Positions 29,083-40,724 of a DNA stretch of 64,000 nucleotides are shown piece after piece; within the stretch, counting starts at the first letter, position 1; every line of letters begins with the position of its first letter. Position numbers and translations under genes: made by a program. Source of the DNA: Nannocystis pusilla (GTDB taxonomy: Bacteria; Myxococcota_A; Polyangia; Nannocystales; Nannocystaceae); NCBI RefSeq assembly GCF_026626665.1, contig NZ_JAPNKE010000002.1, forward strand, positions 9,816,001-9,880,000. The letters run 5' to 3'. The notes beneath the pieces are model-generated. The model saw only the letters and a list, made by a program, of their open reading frames with translations. It ran no database searches and was not told where the DNA came from.

Positions 29083-31515
29083 TCACGGCTTGAAGCGGGC
29101 CGTCTCGTCCATGCGCAGCGGGGTCTTCGCCGGGCGCCACGAGCCGCTCTCACGCAGGCCGCGGTAGCTGACGGGGACGGTGACCGTGAAGGTGGAGCCG
29201 GTGCCTTGCGTGGAGGTGACCTCGACCTCGCCGCCCATGAGGCGACAGAAGCGGCGGGTGATGGCGAGACCGAGGCCGGTGCCGGTGGTCCGGCGCGAGC
29301 CCGGATCGGCGACCTGCGTGAACGGTTCGAACAGGGCGGTGAGCGCCGACTTGGCGATGCCGCGGCCGGTGTCGCGGACGGTGAACACCAGGCAGATGAC
29401 GTCCGCGGCGCTGCGCTGGCCCAGGCTCAGCGCGATCTCGCCGTCCTCGGTGAACTTGGCGGCGTTGCCCAGCAGGTTGAGCAGCACCTGGCGCAGCTTG
29501 TGGCGGTCGCTGTACATCGGCGCCGGGTCGCGCTCGATGTGCAGCGTCAGCTTGTTGCGGTTCGCCGCCACCAGCGGGCGCACGGTGTCGGCCACCTCGC
29601 GCGTCAGCCTGGCGGCGTCGAACTCCTCGAGCACCATGTCCATCTTGCCGGCCTCGATCTTCGAGAGGTCGAGGATCTCGTTGATGATCGTGAGCAGGTG
29701 CTGGGCCGCCTGGACGATGTTGTCGGCGTCGCGCGCGTAGCCGTCGTGGCCGTGATCGCGGGCCTGCTCGAGCAGCAGCTCGCCGTAGCCGATGATCGCC
29801 GACAGCGGCGTGCGCAGCTCGTGGCTCATGTGCGCGAGGAAGGTGCTCTTGGCCCGGCTGGCGGCCTGCGACTGGTCGCTGACGGCGCTCAGCTCGCGGT
29901 TCAGCGCTTGCAGGCGGCGCTCCTGTTCGCTGCGCTCGGCGACCTCGGCCTGCAGGCGGCGCGTCTGCTGCTCCTGCGCGCGCAGGAGGGCGCCGACCTG
30001 TTCGGCCAGGAGCTCGAAGCGGCGCGCGAGGGCGTCGATCTCGTCGCCGCCGCCGGTGGCCGCCCGCGCGTCGTCGCCGGTGAATTCGGCCATGGCAGTG
30101 GCGAGGCGGGCGATCGGCGCGGCGAGGCGGCGGCTGAGGGCGAACGCGCCGAGGCTGGCGAGCGCGGCGACGAGGAGGGTGATCCACTGGACCCGGCGCG
30201 ACTGCTCGGCGGTGACCGCGTCGAGGTCGACGGCGTCGCGCACGAGCGCGAGGGTCCAGTCGGCGCCGGCGATCCGCGCGACCCCGGTGATGCGGCCGTC
30301 GCTCAGGCGCGCGGCGGCGGTGTCCTCGGTGGCGGGGCGAGGCAGCGGCAACTTCGAACCGGCGGCCGCGACCGGCGGGAGCGCGGCGTAGCCGGGCACG
30401 GCGGCGGCGAGGTCGCCCGGGCCGAACAGCAGGTGGTCCTCGCGGTCGCGCAGGACGACCGTGACGCCGTTGGCCGCGAGCTCGTCGCTCCACGCGCGCA
30501 CGAGGCCGGGTCGCAGGGCGACGGCGAGGACGCACTCGCCGACGACGGGCGTCGACAGCACGAGGACGTCGCGGCCCTCGCCGTCGACCGCGAACGCGAC
30601 CGCGGCGGGCGGCGGGGCGGCGAGCGGGAACTCGCCGACGCCGAGCAGGCGCTGGCCGACGGCGCCCCACAGCCCGGCGGCGCGGACCGGCGAGTCGGAG
30701 CGCTCGGCCGCGCCTCGCAGCAGCCGCGTCAGCGCCTCGCGCGGTTCGGCCGCGCCGGCGCAGGCGGCCCGGGCCTCGTCGCCGCCGGCGAGGTCGCGCA
30801 GGGCGGCCTGCCGTTCGGCGAGGAAGCCGTCCCACGCGCTCGCGGATCGTGCTGCACTTTCGGACATGTCTGAAAGAGCAGCCTCGAGGTCGCTCGCGGC
30901 CAGGCGCAGGTGGGCGTCGACGCGGACGACGAACAGCGGGGCGAGGGCGACGAGGAGGGTGACGAGGGTGAGCTTGATCTTGAGCGGGTAGCGGGAGAAG
31001 TCGCGGACCGCCAGCACGCCGGCGACGATCAGCGCGCCGACGCAGGCGAGGTCGCGCAGCGGGCCGCCGTCGGTGTCGGCGACGCGGGTGGGCAGCGGCG
31101 CCAGCTCGAGCGCGCCGAGAGCGAGGGCGGCGAACACCGCGACGGCGGTCCACAGGTCGACGCGCGCCGGCGCGACCACCCGCGGCGCGGTGGCGAGGAT
31201 CAGGAACGCGGCGGCGCAGGCGAGCACGAGCAGCGGCAGCGCGACGAGCAGGCCGTTGCCCGCGAGCGCGACGAGGACGGTGACGTAGGCGAGCTCGAGC
31301 GCGCGGCCCGGATCGACGCGGGCGCGGCGGAGGCCGAGGCCGCAGGCGCCGACGAACACCAGCGCGAGGGCGAGGCCGGCGAGGTGCTGCCAGGCGTGAC
31401 GCGACGGCAACCTCGCGACCTCGGCGACGATGAGCAGGCCGCCGCACGCGGTCAGCCAGGCGAGGACTCCCCGGGCGAGTCGGACCCGTCGCTCGTGCTC
31501 TCGGTCGCTCCCCAT
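29083..31515 (-). CDS. Membrane sensor histidine kinase
   Basis: 810 residues. Six or seven hydrophobic helices (residues about 15-205) are followed by a large extracytoplasmic sensor region (~210-400, Cache-like), another TM (~420-445), a HAMP-like linker, a coiled coil, HisKA SHELRTPLSA (His ~563), and HATPase with NLLGNAAKF (~684), DTGRGI and GTGLGL. There is no receiver domain or adjacent regulator, so the cognate regulator is encoded elsewhere. A repeat copy at 30862-30870 lies in frame and is read as SDMSESA at the start of the sensor region. Ends ARFKP. Confidence 0.9.
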   Translation of the reverse strand: MGSDREHERRVRLARGVLAWLTACGGLLIVAEVARLPSRHAWQHLAGLALALVFVGACGLGLRRARVDPGRALELAYVTVLVALAGNGLLVALPLLVLACAAAFLILATAPRVVAPARVDLWTAVAVFAALALGALELAPLPTRVADTDGGPLRDLACVGALIVAGVLAVRDFSRYPLKIKLTLVTLLVALAPLFVVRVDAHLRLAASDLEAALSDMSESAARSASAWDGFLAERQAALRDLAGGDEARAACAGAAEPREALTRLLRGAAERSDSPVRAAGLWGAVGQRLLGVGEFPLAAPPPAAVAFAVDGEGRDVLVLSTPVVGECVLAVALRPGLVRAWSDELAANGVTVVLRDREDHLLFGPGDLAAAVPGYAALPPVAAAGSKLPLPRPATEDTAAARLSDGRITGVARIAGADWTLALVRDAVDLDAVTAEQSRRVQWITLLVAALASLGAFALSRRLAAPIARLATAMAEFTGDDARAATGGGDEIDALARRFELLAEQVGALLRAQEQQTRRLQAEVAERSEQERRLQALNRELSAVSDQSQAASRAKSTFLAHMSHELRTPLSAIIGYGELLLEQARDHGHDGYARDADNIVQAAQHLLTIINEILDLSKIEAGKMDMVLEEFDAARLTREVADTVRPLVAANRNKLTLHIERDPAPMYSDRHKLRQVLLNLLGNAAKFTEDGEIALSLGQRSAADVICLVFTVRDTGRGIAKSALTALFEPFTQVADPGSRRTTGTGLGLAITRRFCRLMGGEVEVTSTQGTGSTFTVTVPVSYRGLRESGSWRPAKTPLRMDETARFKP

Positions 31516-31671
31516 CCCGCGCGTCGCCTACAGACTACACCTCGCGCGCGCCGGCGGGTCCGCGACGCCGCACGTGCGAGAGGTGCGAGCTCTGCACGAG
31601 AAGACGCGCCGGTGGGCGCGGGTCACCGCATGCAGGCAGGAGTGAGATGTCCCTGGAGACAGGTGCCGCGT

Positions 31672-34665
31672 TCACCGGCTGGCGTAGGCCTTCAAGGCCT
31701 CGTAGGCCAGGCGTTCACCGCGGAGCTCGGCGTCGGCGACTCCCTCCATGTTGCTCGCGGCCCACTCGCGGCGGCCCGGCGCGTCGTCGGCGAGCTCGCG
31801 GGCGACCATCCCAGAGATCGCGCGCATGCCCTTGGTGAGCAGCTTGCTGCGCTGACCGTCGAGCTCGTCGAGGCGGGCGCGCAGGCGGGCGGGGTCGCGC
31901 GCCTGGAGGGCGTCGAGGGCGTCGAGGAAGGCGAGCACCTCGGGCGCGGCGTGGTGGTCGCGGGCGGTGTCCCGGACCTCCTTCCACCAGGCGACGTCGT
32001 CGAGCCGGATGTGCGGCACGAGGTTGATGTAGACGCCGTAGGTGGCCTCGACCCACGCGTTCCAGTCGTCGATGCCGGCGACGATCCGCCGCTGCTCGTC
32101 GATCCACTGGTTCATGGTGGTGAGGCTGATGTCCTCGGCGAAGCGCAAGGTGGGGTCGGCGTAGAAGCGCAGCAGCGCGACCGCGGTCTCGGCCTCCTCG
32201 AACACGTGCGGGTCGCGGCGGTCGCCGATGCCCCCGGCCGGGTAGGGCCGGCGCTCGACGCCGCCGAGCACCTCGAGCAGCGGCGCGGGGGTCCAGCGGA
32301 TCCGGTGGAGGAAGCCGGCCGACTCCTTGAGGAAGCGGGCCTTCTCCGCGCCGGTGTCGAGCAGCGGCATGGCGTCGGAGTTGGCCGGGCGGCCGGTGAG
32401 GAACGGGTGCAGCATGCGGCGGTTGGCGACGATGAGGTTGTCGACCTGGCCGATGTCGTGGAGGCCGAGCAGCTGCAGCTCCGGCTTCATCGCCGCCCAC
32501 GCGAACGGCTGCTCGCTGAGGCGCCCGAGCTCGCCGTCGGCCACCGAGAGGATGACCCAGTCGCTCGCGCCGACGCGGAGGATCTGGTAGTCGCTGAACT
32601 CCTGGTCGAGGGCGGCGAGGACGGTGAGCAGGAGCTCGTCGCTGAGCTCGTAGCCCTGCAGCCACTGGGCCAGGACCCCGCCCGGCTTCAGGTAGCGCTT
32701 GGCCTCGCGGTAGAACTCGACGGTGAACAGGCTCGAGACGCCGCTGACCCACGGGTTCGTCGGCTCCGAGACGATGATGTCGAACTGCCGCGCGGCGCCG
32801 GCGAAGTAGGCCTTGGCGTCGTCGAACCAGAAGTGATTGCGCGGGTCGTCGTAGGCGCGCGCGTTGGCCGGGTAGAAGTTGCGCGAGCCCGTCACCATCT
32901 CGCGCTCGATCTCGATGGTGTCGAGGCGCTGCAGCGTCGGCGAGCCGAGCAGCACGTGCGCGGTCACGCCGGAGCCGAAGCCGATCAGCGCCACGTCGGT
33001 CGCCTCGGGTCGGGCCATCAGCGGCAGGACGCCGACCAGCACCTGGTTGGGCTCGTCGCCGGCGAAGTCGGGGCCGAGCTCGGGGTCGCGGTCCTTGGGG
33101 TAGCGGTTCAGCACCACCGAGGCGTCGGGCTTGCCGTTGGTGTAGATGACGCGGTACTCGCGGTCGTCGGTGAGGCGGATGACCGAGACCGAGGCGGTGC
33201 GGCCGTCGACGTAGGACAGCAGCTCGAAGCCCTCGGGCAGGCGCGTGCGGCCGTTGCGGAACACCGTGGCCGACAGGACCATCGGGTCGATCTTGACGAC
33301 GAACAGGCCGAACGCGAGGGTGAGCAGCGAGCTGCCGGCGGCGACCCGGCCAAAGCTGCGGATCTTGGCCGGGTTCTTGGCCCGGCGAGCGTCGCCGAAC
33401 ACGAGCGCGAGGCCGAGGGCGACGTCGACGGCGGCGCCGAGCACGATGACGCGCTGGAGGCCGATGATCGGCATGAGCACGAGGCCGGCGAGCACCGCCC
33501 CGGCGATCGCGCCGAAGGTGTTGAAGCCGTAGACGCGGCCGATGACGCCCTCGGGCTGGCCGCGGCGCAAGAGCACGTGGGTGATGAGCGGCAGGGTCAT
33601 GCCGGCGCAGAAGGTCGCCGGGAACATGATGAGCAGGCACAGCGCGTAGCGCAGCACGTTGAACTGCAGCCACAGGGGCTCGGTGCGGGCGCCCTGCGAG
33701 TCGACCAGCAGCCAGCCGATCGCCTCGACCGCCCATTGATAGGCCGGCAAGGTCGCGATCGCGGCCACGCCCATGATCAGCTGGACGATGCCGAGCACCA
33801 GCTCGGGGCGCTTGAACCGGTCCATCCGCTTGCGCACCCACAGGCCGCCGATCGCCAGGCCGAACACGAACGCCGACAGCATGACCTCGAACGAGTGGGT
33901 CGCGCTGCCGATGATCATCGACAGCAGGCGGATCCACCCGATCTCGTACATGAACGAGGACAGACCGGTCCCGAAGGCCACGAGCAGCAGCAGCTTGACG
34001 AGGTCGTCGGTGCCGGCCGACGCCGCGGTGTCCTCGACGATCGGGGCGTGCTCGCGGCGGTGGGCGAAGGCGATCGCGGCGATGACGATGTTGAGCCCGG
34101 CGGCGCAGGCGAGGGTGCCGGGCAGGCCGAAGTTGGCGACCAGGACGAAGCCCGACAGCAGGGCGCCGATCGCCGCGCCGATGCTGTTGGTGAAGTAGAG
34201 GAAGCTGAGGATCTCGCCCGAGCGCTCGGGGTCGCGGCGGAGGATGCCGGCGCTCATCAGCGGGAAGGTCATGCCCAGCAGCACGCACGGCGGGAGGATG
34301 AGCAGGCCGGCGACGCTCCACTTGATCGCCTCGACGGCGAAGCCGCCACCGAGCCCGGGGAACACGTGGTCGTAGCACACGCGCATCGCCAGCTCGCTGA
34401 GCCACGGGAACGCCAGCGCGTACAGGCCGATGCCGCCCTCGATCAGGCCGTACGCGCGCACGGGACGGCGCACGCCCGCGAGCTTGCGCGAGGCGAGCAG
34501 CGAGCCGAGCGCCATGCCACCCATGAACAGGCTGAGGACGAGGACCTGGGCGGTGGCGGCGCTGCCGACGAACTGCTTGATGTAGCGCGACCAGATCGAC
34601 TCGTAGATGAGGCCGCTGATGCCTGACAGGAAGAAGAGGAGGAAGAGCGGGGCGTAGCGGGCCAT
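31672..34665 (-). CDS. Fused multipass membrane / spermidine-synthase-like protein
   Basis: 997 residues from ATG 34663-34665 (MARYAPLFLLFFLSG). About 11-14 TM helices (first ~520 residues) include SGISGLIYESIWSRYIKQF, the N-terminal signature of these fusions. The spermidine-synthase-like Rossmann domain follows with GFGSGVTAHVLL (GxGxG), EIEREM, DDAKAYF and SEPTNPW. The last ~250 residues are helical and specific to this group. Such fusions are widespread in myxobacteria and planctomycetes; true polyamine synthesis is unproven because key aminopropyl-binding residues are not clear. Upstream in-frame sequence to 35139 is antisense of the Cys-rich gene and was rejected. Confidence 0.87.
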   Translation of the reverse strand: MARYAPLFLLFFLSGISGLIYESIWSRYIKQFVGSAATAQVLVLSLFMGGMALGSLLASRKLAGVRRPVRAYGLIEGGIGLYALAFPWLSELAMRVCYDHVFPGLGGGFAVEAIKWSVAGLLILPPCVLLGMTFPLMSAGILRRDPERSGEILSFLYFTNSIGAAIGALLSGFVLVANFGLPGTLACAAGLNIVIAAIAFAHRREHAPIVEDTAASAGTDDLVKLLLLVAFGTGLSSFMYEIGWIRLLSMIIGSATHSFEVMLSAFVFGLAIGGLWVRKRMDRFKRPELVLGIVQLIMGVAAIATLPAYQWAVEAIGWLLVDSQGARTEPLWLQFNVLRYALCLLIMFPATFCAGMTLPLITHVLLRRGQPEGVIGRVYGFNTFGAIAGAVLAGLVLMPIIGLQRVIVLGAAVDVALGLALVFGDARRAKNPAKIRSFGRVAAGSSLLTLAFGLFVVKIDPMVLSATVFRNGRTRLPEGFELLSYVDGRTASVSVIRLTDDREYRVIYTNGKPDASVVLNRYPKDRDPELGPDFAGDEPNQVLVGVLPLMARPEATDVALIGFGSGVTAHVLLGSPTLQRLDTIEIEREMVTGSRNFYPANARAYDDPRNHFWFDDAKAYFAGAARQFDIIVSEPTNPWVSGVSSLFTVEFYREAKRYLKPGGVLAQWLQGYELSDELLLTVLAALDQEFSDYQILRVGASDWVILSVADGELGRLSEQPFAWAAMKPELQLLGLHDIGQVDNLIVANRRMLHPFLTGRPANSDAMPLLDTGAEKARFLKESAGFLHRIRWTPAPLLEVLGGVERRPYPAGGIGDRRDPHVFEEAETAVALLRFYADPTLRFAEDISLTTMNQWIDEQRRIVAGIDDWNAWVEATYGVYINLVPHIRLDDVAWWKEVRDTARDHHAAPEVLAFLDALDALQARDPARLRARLDELDGQRSKLLTKGMRAISGMVARELADDAPGRREWAASNMEGVADAELRGERLAYEALKAYASR

Positions 34666-34720
34666 GGGCCGGGCGAGAGTAACCCAGCGGGCGGGCGCCG
34701 TGTTCGCCCGCGCGCGGGAC

Positions 34721-35602
34721 TCACGGGCACTTGTCGGCGTACTCGAAGTAACCCTTCTGCCAGTCGCCGTCGTCGTAGCTGCCGTCGCCGTTGGGGTCGC
34801 AGTAGCCGCCGGGCGCGGTCGGAGGACAGGCCGGGGTGTTCGGCGGCCAGTGGCACACGTTGTTGAAGTTCGGGTCGCCGTCCTTGCACGCGCACGGGGT
34901 GCACTGCGCCTCGCAGTCGGCCTTGCACGAGCCGCAGGTCTCGGCGCCGTTGCAGGTGCCGTCGCCGCACTGAGGCGGGCAGGCGCCGCAGTCCTGCGGG
35001 CAGCTTTCACAAGAGTCGAGGCCGACATCGCAGGTGCCGTCGCCGCACGCGGGCGGGCAGGCGTCGCAGTCGGCGGGGCAGGTCGTGCAGTTCTCGTCGG
35101 GGCCGCAGGTGCCGTCGTTGCAACCGGCCGGGCAGTCACCGCAGTCGGCGGCGCAGCTCAAGCAGTCCTCGCGCCCGGGCGTGCAGGTGTCGTCGCCGCA
35201 GGACACTCCGCACGGGCCGCAGTCGCCGGCGCAGTTGAAGCAGTTCTCGAGCTGCATGTCGCAGGTGCCGTTGCCGCAGTACGGCGCGCACTCGCAGTCG
35301 CTCGCGCACGCGAGGCAGTCCTCGGCGCCGACGCACATGCCGTCGCCGCACACCGCCTCGCAGCCGCCGCAGTCTTCCGGGCACGTCTCGCAGTACTCGC
35401 CGCCGTCGCAGGTGCCGTCGCCGCAGGCGCCGCCGCCGGTGGTGGGCGCCGTGGTGCCGGTGCCGCTGGTCGTGGTGGCGTCGCTGGTCGCGGTGATCGT
35501 CGCGGTCGTCACCCCCGGCGCGCTGCCGAAGCCCGACGAGCTCTCACCCTCGGCACAGGCGGGGACGACGACGGCGAGGAGCAAGGCGAGGCGGGCGCGC
35601 AT
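34721..35602 (-). CDS. Cys-rich repeat lipoprotein
   Basis: About 293 residues from ATG 35600-35602. A lipoprotein signal ending VVPAC is followed by a Thr/Ser-rich linker (~20-60) and then about eight tandem ~20-residue units of the form CGDGxC-x6-CxxCxxDCGxC. The units read CGDGTC, CGNGTC or CNDGTC with evenly spaced acidic residues, a pattern seen in myxobacterial disulfide-rich surface proteins. The C-terminus ends in a calcium-loop-like DPNGDGSYDDGDW segment. Likely outer-membrane-attached, adhesive or metal/calcium-binding. Confidence 0.82.
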   Translation of the reverse strand: MRARLALLLAVVVPACAEGESSSGFGSAPGVTTATITATSDATTTSGTGTTAPTTGGGACGDGTCDGGEYCETCPEDCGGCEAVCGDGMCVGAEDCLACASDCECAPYCGNGTCDMQLENCFNCAGDCGPCGVSCGDDTCTPGREDCLSCAADCGDCPAGCNDGTCGPDENCTTCPADCDACPPACGDGTCDVGLDSCESCPQDCGACPPQCGDGTCNGAETCGSCKADCEAQCTPCACKDGDPNFNNVCHWPPNTPACPPTAPGGYCDPNGDGSYDDGDWQKGYFEYADKCP

Positions 35603-35623
35603 GCCCCCCACGGTAGAGGATCG

Positions 35624-36310
35624 TCAGGGCCCCTGCACGACCCATGCGTGGCCGTCGGTGGCGACCTCGCGCTTCCAGATCGGCACGTCCTGCTTGAGCC
35701 GCTCGATGGCCGCGCGACAGGCCGCGAACGCCTCGGCGCGGTGCGGCGCGGAGGCGGCCACGATCACCGCGCTGTCGCCGATCTGCAGCACCCCGAGGCG
35801 GTGGTGGATCGCCACCCTCACCCCGGGGGTCTCGGCCTCCACCGCGGCGCCGATCTGCTGCATCACCCGCAGCGCCATCGGCTCGTAGGCCTCGTACTCG
35901 AGGCGCGCGATGTCGTGGCCGCGGCTCCTGTCGCGCACGTTGCCGACGAAGATGTCGATGCCGCCCGCGCCGGCGTGCGCGACCGCGGCGACGACGTCGG
36001 CCAGCGCGAGCGGGCGGTCCTTGATCAATTGATAGGCGGCCAATGGATAGGCGGCGGGCCCGTCGTGGCCGCCGCTGACCGGCGGGATGACGGCGACCTC
36101 GCTGCCCTCGGCGATCACGTGGTCGGCGGCGACGAACTCGTGGTCGACGGCGACGCGACAGACCGAGAGGCTGGCCGAAAGATCAGGTTGTTCGCGGGCG
36201 AGGGTGGCGAGCAGGTCGCGGACGCGCGCCCCGGCGGGCAGCTCGAGGTCGACGCTGTCGCGGCGGAGGCGCTCGCGGAGGCCCGCGAAGAGCAGGACGC
36301 GCAGGTGCAT
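35624..36310 (-). CDS. Molybdopterin synthase, MoaD-MoaE fusion (MoaX-like)
   Basis: 228 residues from ATG 36308-36310. The MoaD ubiquitin-like part (1-~83) ends IPPVSGG; its GG is internal, directly followed by a linker HDGPAAYPLAAYQLI. MoaE then shows YEAYEPMA, RLGVLQIGDSAVIVAASAPHR and DVPIWKRE, which carries the conserved catalytic Lys. In free MoaD the C-terminal Gly receives the thiocarboxylate, so a fusion must be cut after GG or work in another way; cleavage is known for MoaX-type fusions. Upstream codons to 36493 lack MoaD similarity. The rest of the molybdenum cofactor pathway is not in the window. Confidence 0.88.
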   Translation of the reverse strand: MHLRVLLFAGLRERLRRDSVDLELPAGARVRDLLATLAREQPDLSASLSVCRVAVDHEFVAADHVIAEGSEVAVIPPVSGGHDGPAAYPLAAYQLIKDRPLALADVVAAVAHAGAGGIDIFVGNVRDRSRGHDIARLEYEAYEPMALRVMQQIGAAVEAETPGVRVAIHHRLGVLQIGDSAVIVAASAPHRAEAFAACRAAIERLKQDVPIWKREVATDGHAWVVQGP

Positions 36311-36430
36311 GCGCGGGGAGTGTACTGCCCCGCGGCGGGGCGCCTTCCAGATCGCGCAGGACAGATCAATTCGCGCCGCGACCGGCGAGGCGGGCCCGTT
36401 ACCCCACGAATTCGACGCCGTTGCGTAGGC

Positions 36431-36446
36431 GGATATCCTACATCCG
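36431..36446. promoter_or_regulatory. Small palindromic element in the MoaX-SprT divergent gap
   Basis: GGATATCC (8-bp palindrome) at 36431-36438 nested in GTAGG...CCTAC and followed by ATCCG, in an AT-richer patch between divergent genes. It may be an operator; weak evidence. Confidence 0.25.
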
Positions 36447-36495
36447 AGCTCGTTGATCCCATCGAGATCACCGCGAACTCGTAACCTCGACACCG

Positions 36496-37497
36496 ATGCC
36501 TATGATGCCGCTCGCCCCGAGAGACTCGACCGCATCCGACCTGCGTGGTCGCCAGGCGCCCGCAGGGCGCTCCGCCGCGATGAAGTCCAACCGCTCCGCC
36601 ACCGCCCCCGCGCTCCGCCTCGTCGACGCCGAGACCCCGGCGGAGGCTGACGCCCCCGAGCCGAGCTCGCGCGGCGCCCGGGACGCCGAGGCCCTGCTGG
36701 AGGACGATGTCGACGTCGACCTCGATGTCGGCGGCGAGTTCGGCGACGACCTCGAGGAGGCGCTGACTGCGGCGGCGGAGCGCGCGGCGGTCGGCGAGCT
36801 CGACCCGGCGACCGAGGACGCGCTGCGCCAGTGGCTGCAGCGGCGGCTGTCCGCCTACCTGAAGGCGGGCCATCGGGCGCGCATCATCTTCACCGACAAC
36901 GTCCACACCATGCTGTCGGTCAAGCGCGGGCAGGGCGTCTACACCTTGCGCATGCACCGGATGTTCGCGGCGGCTCCGCCCGCGGTGCTGCGGGCGGTCG
37001 CCCGCTACGCGCAGTCGCAGGACCGCGACGCCGGCGCGCTGCTCCGCCGCTACATCGACGGCAACGAGCACCTCATCCGCGACGCCGAGAAGCCGCGCAC
37101 GCAGCAGCTCGACACCCAGGGCGCGCACTTCAACCTGCAGGAGCTGTTCGACGACCTCAACGCCCGCTACTTCGGCGGGACCATCGAGGCCAAGATCACC
37201 TGGGGTCCGCGGACCCGCCGCAAGCCCGGGCGCGAGTCGATCAAGCTCGGCAGCTACTCGATCGAGGAGCGGCTCATCCGCGTGCATCCGGTGCTCGACG
37301 CCGCCGACGTCCCGCGCTTCTTCGTCGAGTGGATCATCTACCATGAGATGCTTCACGAGGTGCACGACATGCCCATCGTCGACGGCCGCCGGGTCTATCA
37401 CACGCCCGAGTTCCGCCGCGCAGAGGCGCTCTTCGACCGCTACGCCGAGGCGGTGCTGTGGGAGCGGACGCAGGTGCACAAGCTGCTCGACCGCTAG
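36496..37497 (+). CDS. SprT-like zinc metallopeptidase-domain protein
   Basis: 333 residues. A poorly conserved acidic N-terminal region (1-~95) is followed by the domain, with the Zn motif HEMLHEVH (IIYHEMLHEVHD; about residues 291-298) and a third ligand expected in the downstream HTPEFRRAE helix. NARYFGGTIEAKITWG and GSYSIEERLIRVHPVLD match SprT/YgjP-like folds. A second start, ATG 36580 (MKSNRSATAP), removes 28 unconserved residues and is an equal candidate. Substrate unknown; related Spartan proteins cut DNA-protein crosslinks. Transcribed toward the malic enzyme gene. Confidence 0.8.
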   Translation: MPMMPLAPRDSTASDLRGRQAPAGRSAAMKSNRSATAPALRLVDAETPAEADAPEPSSRGARDAEALLEDDVDVDLDVGGEFGDDLEEALTAAAERAAVGELDPATEDALRQWLQRRLSAYLKAGHRARIIFTDNVHTMLSVKRGQGVYTLRMHRMFAAAPPAVLRAVARYAQSQDRDAGALLRRYIDGNEHLIRDAEKPRTQQLDTQGAHFNLQELFDDLNARYFGGTIEAKITWGPRTRRKPGRESIKLGSYSIEERLIRVHPVLDAADVPRFFVEWIIYHEMLHEVHDMPIVDGRRVYHTPEFRRAEALFDRYAEAVLWERTQVHKLLDR

Positions 37498-37617
37498 CGA
37501 GCGCCAGCCTCGACCGTCGCGCGTAGGTGCCTGCGCGCGCCCGTGAACCGGCCTGCGCGCCGACGTGCGCGCGAGGAACGTGACGACCCGGGGCGCTGCG
37601 AGTATCTTGCAGGCCCT

Positions 37618-39915
<2,298 letters not shown>

Positions 39916-39929
39916 GCGCAGGCGGAGCC

Positions 39930-40060
39930 GGGCTCGAGAGCATGGGCCGCGCGGGAGACCGAGCGGCCGCCACGAAGGCCGGGCCGACGCAGGGCCCGGC
40001 GGACCCAAAAGCGTGGGCCGCTCGGGGGACCGAGCGGCCGCGACGGAGTCGACAGGCCGG
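39930..40060. repeat. Two diverged direct repeats downstream of maeB
   Basis: The segments beginning ATGGGCCGCGCGGGAGACCG (from about 39941) and GTGGGCCGCTCGGGGGACCG (from about 40012) are close to one another, with GAGCGGCCGC following each. They are separated by about 70 bp and sit between the convergent maeB and def genes. No coding function is seen. Confidence 0.45.
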
Positions 40061-40076
40061 CGAGTCCGGCGGGGAC

Positions 40077-40642
40077 TCAGACGAGCTCGGGCAGGCTGGG
40101 CGTGGCGGCGGCGGGCTTCTCGCCGTCGTGCTCGGCGTGCCAGCGCTTCATCTTGCGCTTGATGACCTCTTTTTTGATCGTGCCGACGAGGTCGATCATC
40201 AGCTTGCCGGTGAGGTGGTCGTGCTCGTGCTGGAGGGCGCGGCCGAGGAGGCCGTCGCCGTCGACCTCGACGGTGTTGCCCTCGAGGTCGCGGGCGCGGA
40301 CCTTGGCCCAGCGCGGCCGCTTGATCTCGACGTACACGCCGGGGAAGCTGAGGCAGCCCTCTTCGGCGACCGCGAGGCCCTTGCCGGACTCGACCAGCTC
40401 GGGGTTGATGAAGACGAGCGGGGGCTGTTGTCGTCGCCGCCGGCGGGGACCTTGCCGTCGAGGACGAAGATCCGCTCGAGCCGCCCGACCTGGATCGCGG
40501 CGATACCGGCGGCGTTGAGCGAGTACATCGTGTCGATCAGGTCGCGGACGAGCTGACGGATGTCGTCGGTGATCTCGCCGACGTCGAACGTCGCTTCGCG
40601 CAGCCGCGGGTCGGGATACTTGACGATGTCGAGGACTGCCAT
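40077..40642 (-). CDS. def: Peptide deformylase, frame broken at 40420-40424
   Basis: Start ATG 40640-40642 (MAVLDIVKYPDPRLR). All three deformylase motifs are present: NAAGIAAIQVG (motif I, with IAAIQ for the usual LAAPQ), EGCLSFPG (II) and QHEHDHLTG (III), giving the Cys/His/His metal site. The N-terminal part ends in frame at GGDDNSP; the continuation PPLVFINPELVE lies in the neighbouring frame. One more base in the G5 run at 40420-40424 fuses both into an ordinary ~190-residue Def with a Lys/Ala-rich tail. Def is essential for removing the N-formyl group from new proteins, so this break is most likely an error unless a second copy exists. Confidence 0.88.
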
Positions 40643-40724
40643 AACCTGTGCGTTGGCTCCGCCGACATTGTAAGCCGGCGCGCCGGCCGAGCAAAGTCCT
40701 CGTGCTACAGGTGAGCGCCGCGCC

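Noticed and set aside
30910..34626. Very long open frame on the plus strand opposite the spermidine-synthase-like gene.
   Set aside because: Composed of biased Gly/Ala/Val/Asp residues, no domain, and fully antisense to a clear gene; typical of GC-rich DNA.
35034..35888. Plus-strand frame rich in Ser/Pro/Gln opposite the Cys-repeat gene.
   Set aside because: The complement of repeated CGDGTC units gives such sequence; no signal or domain.
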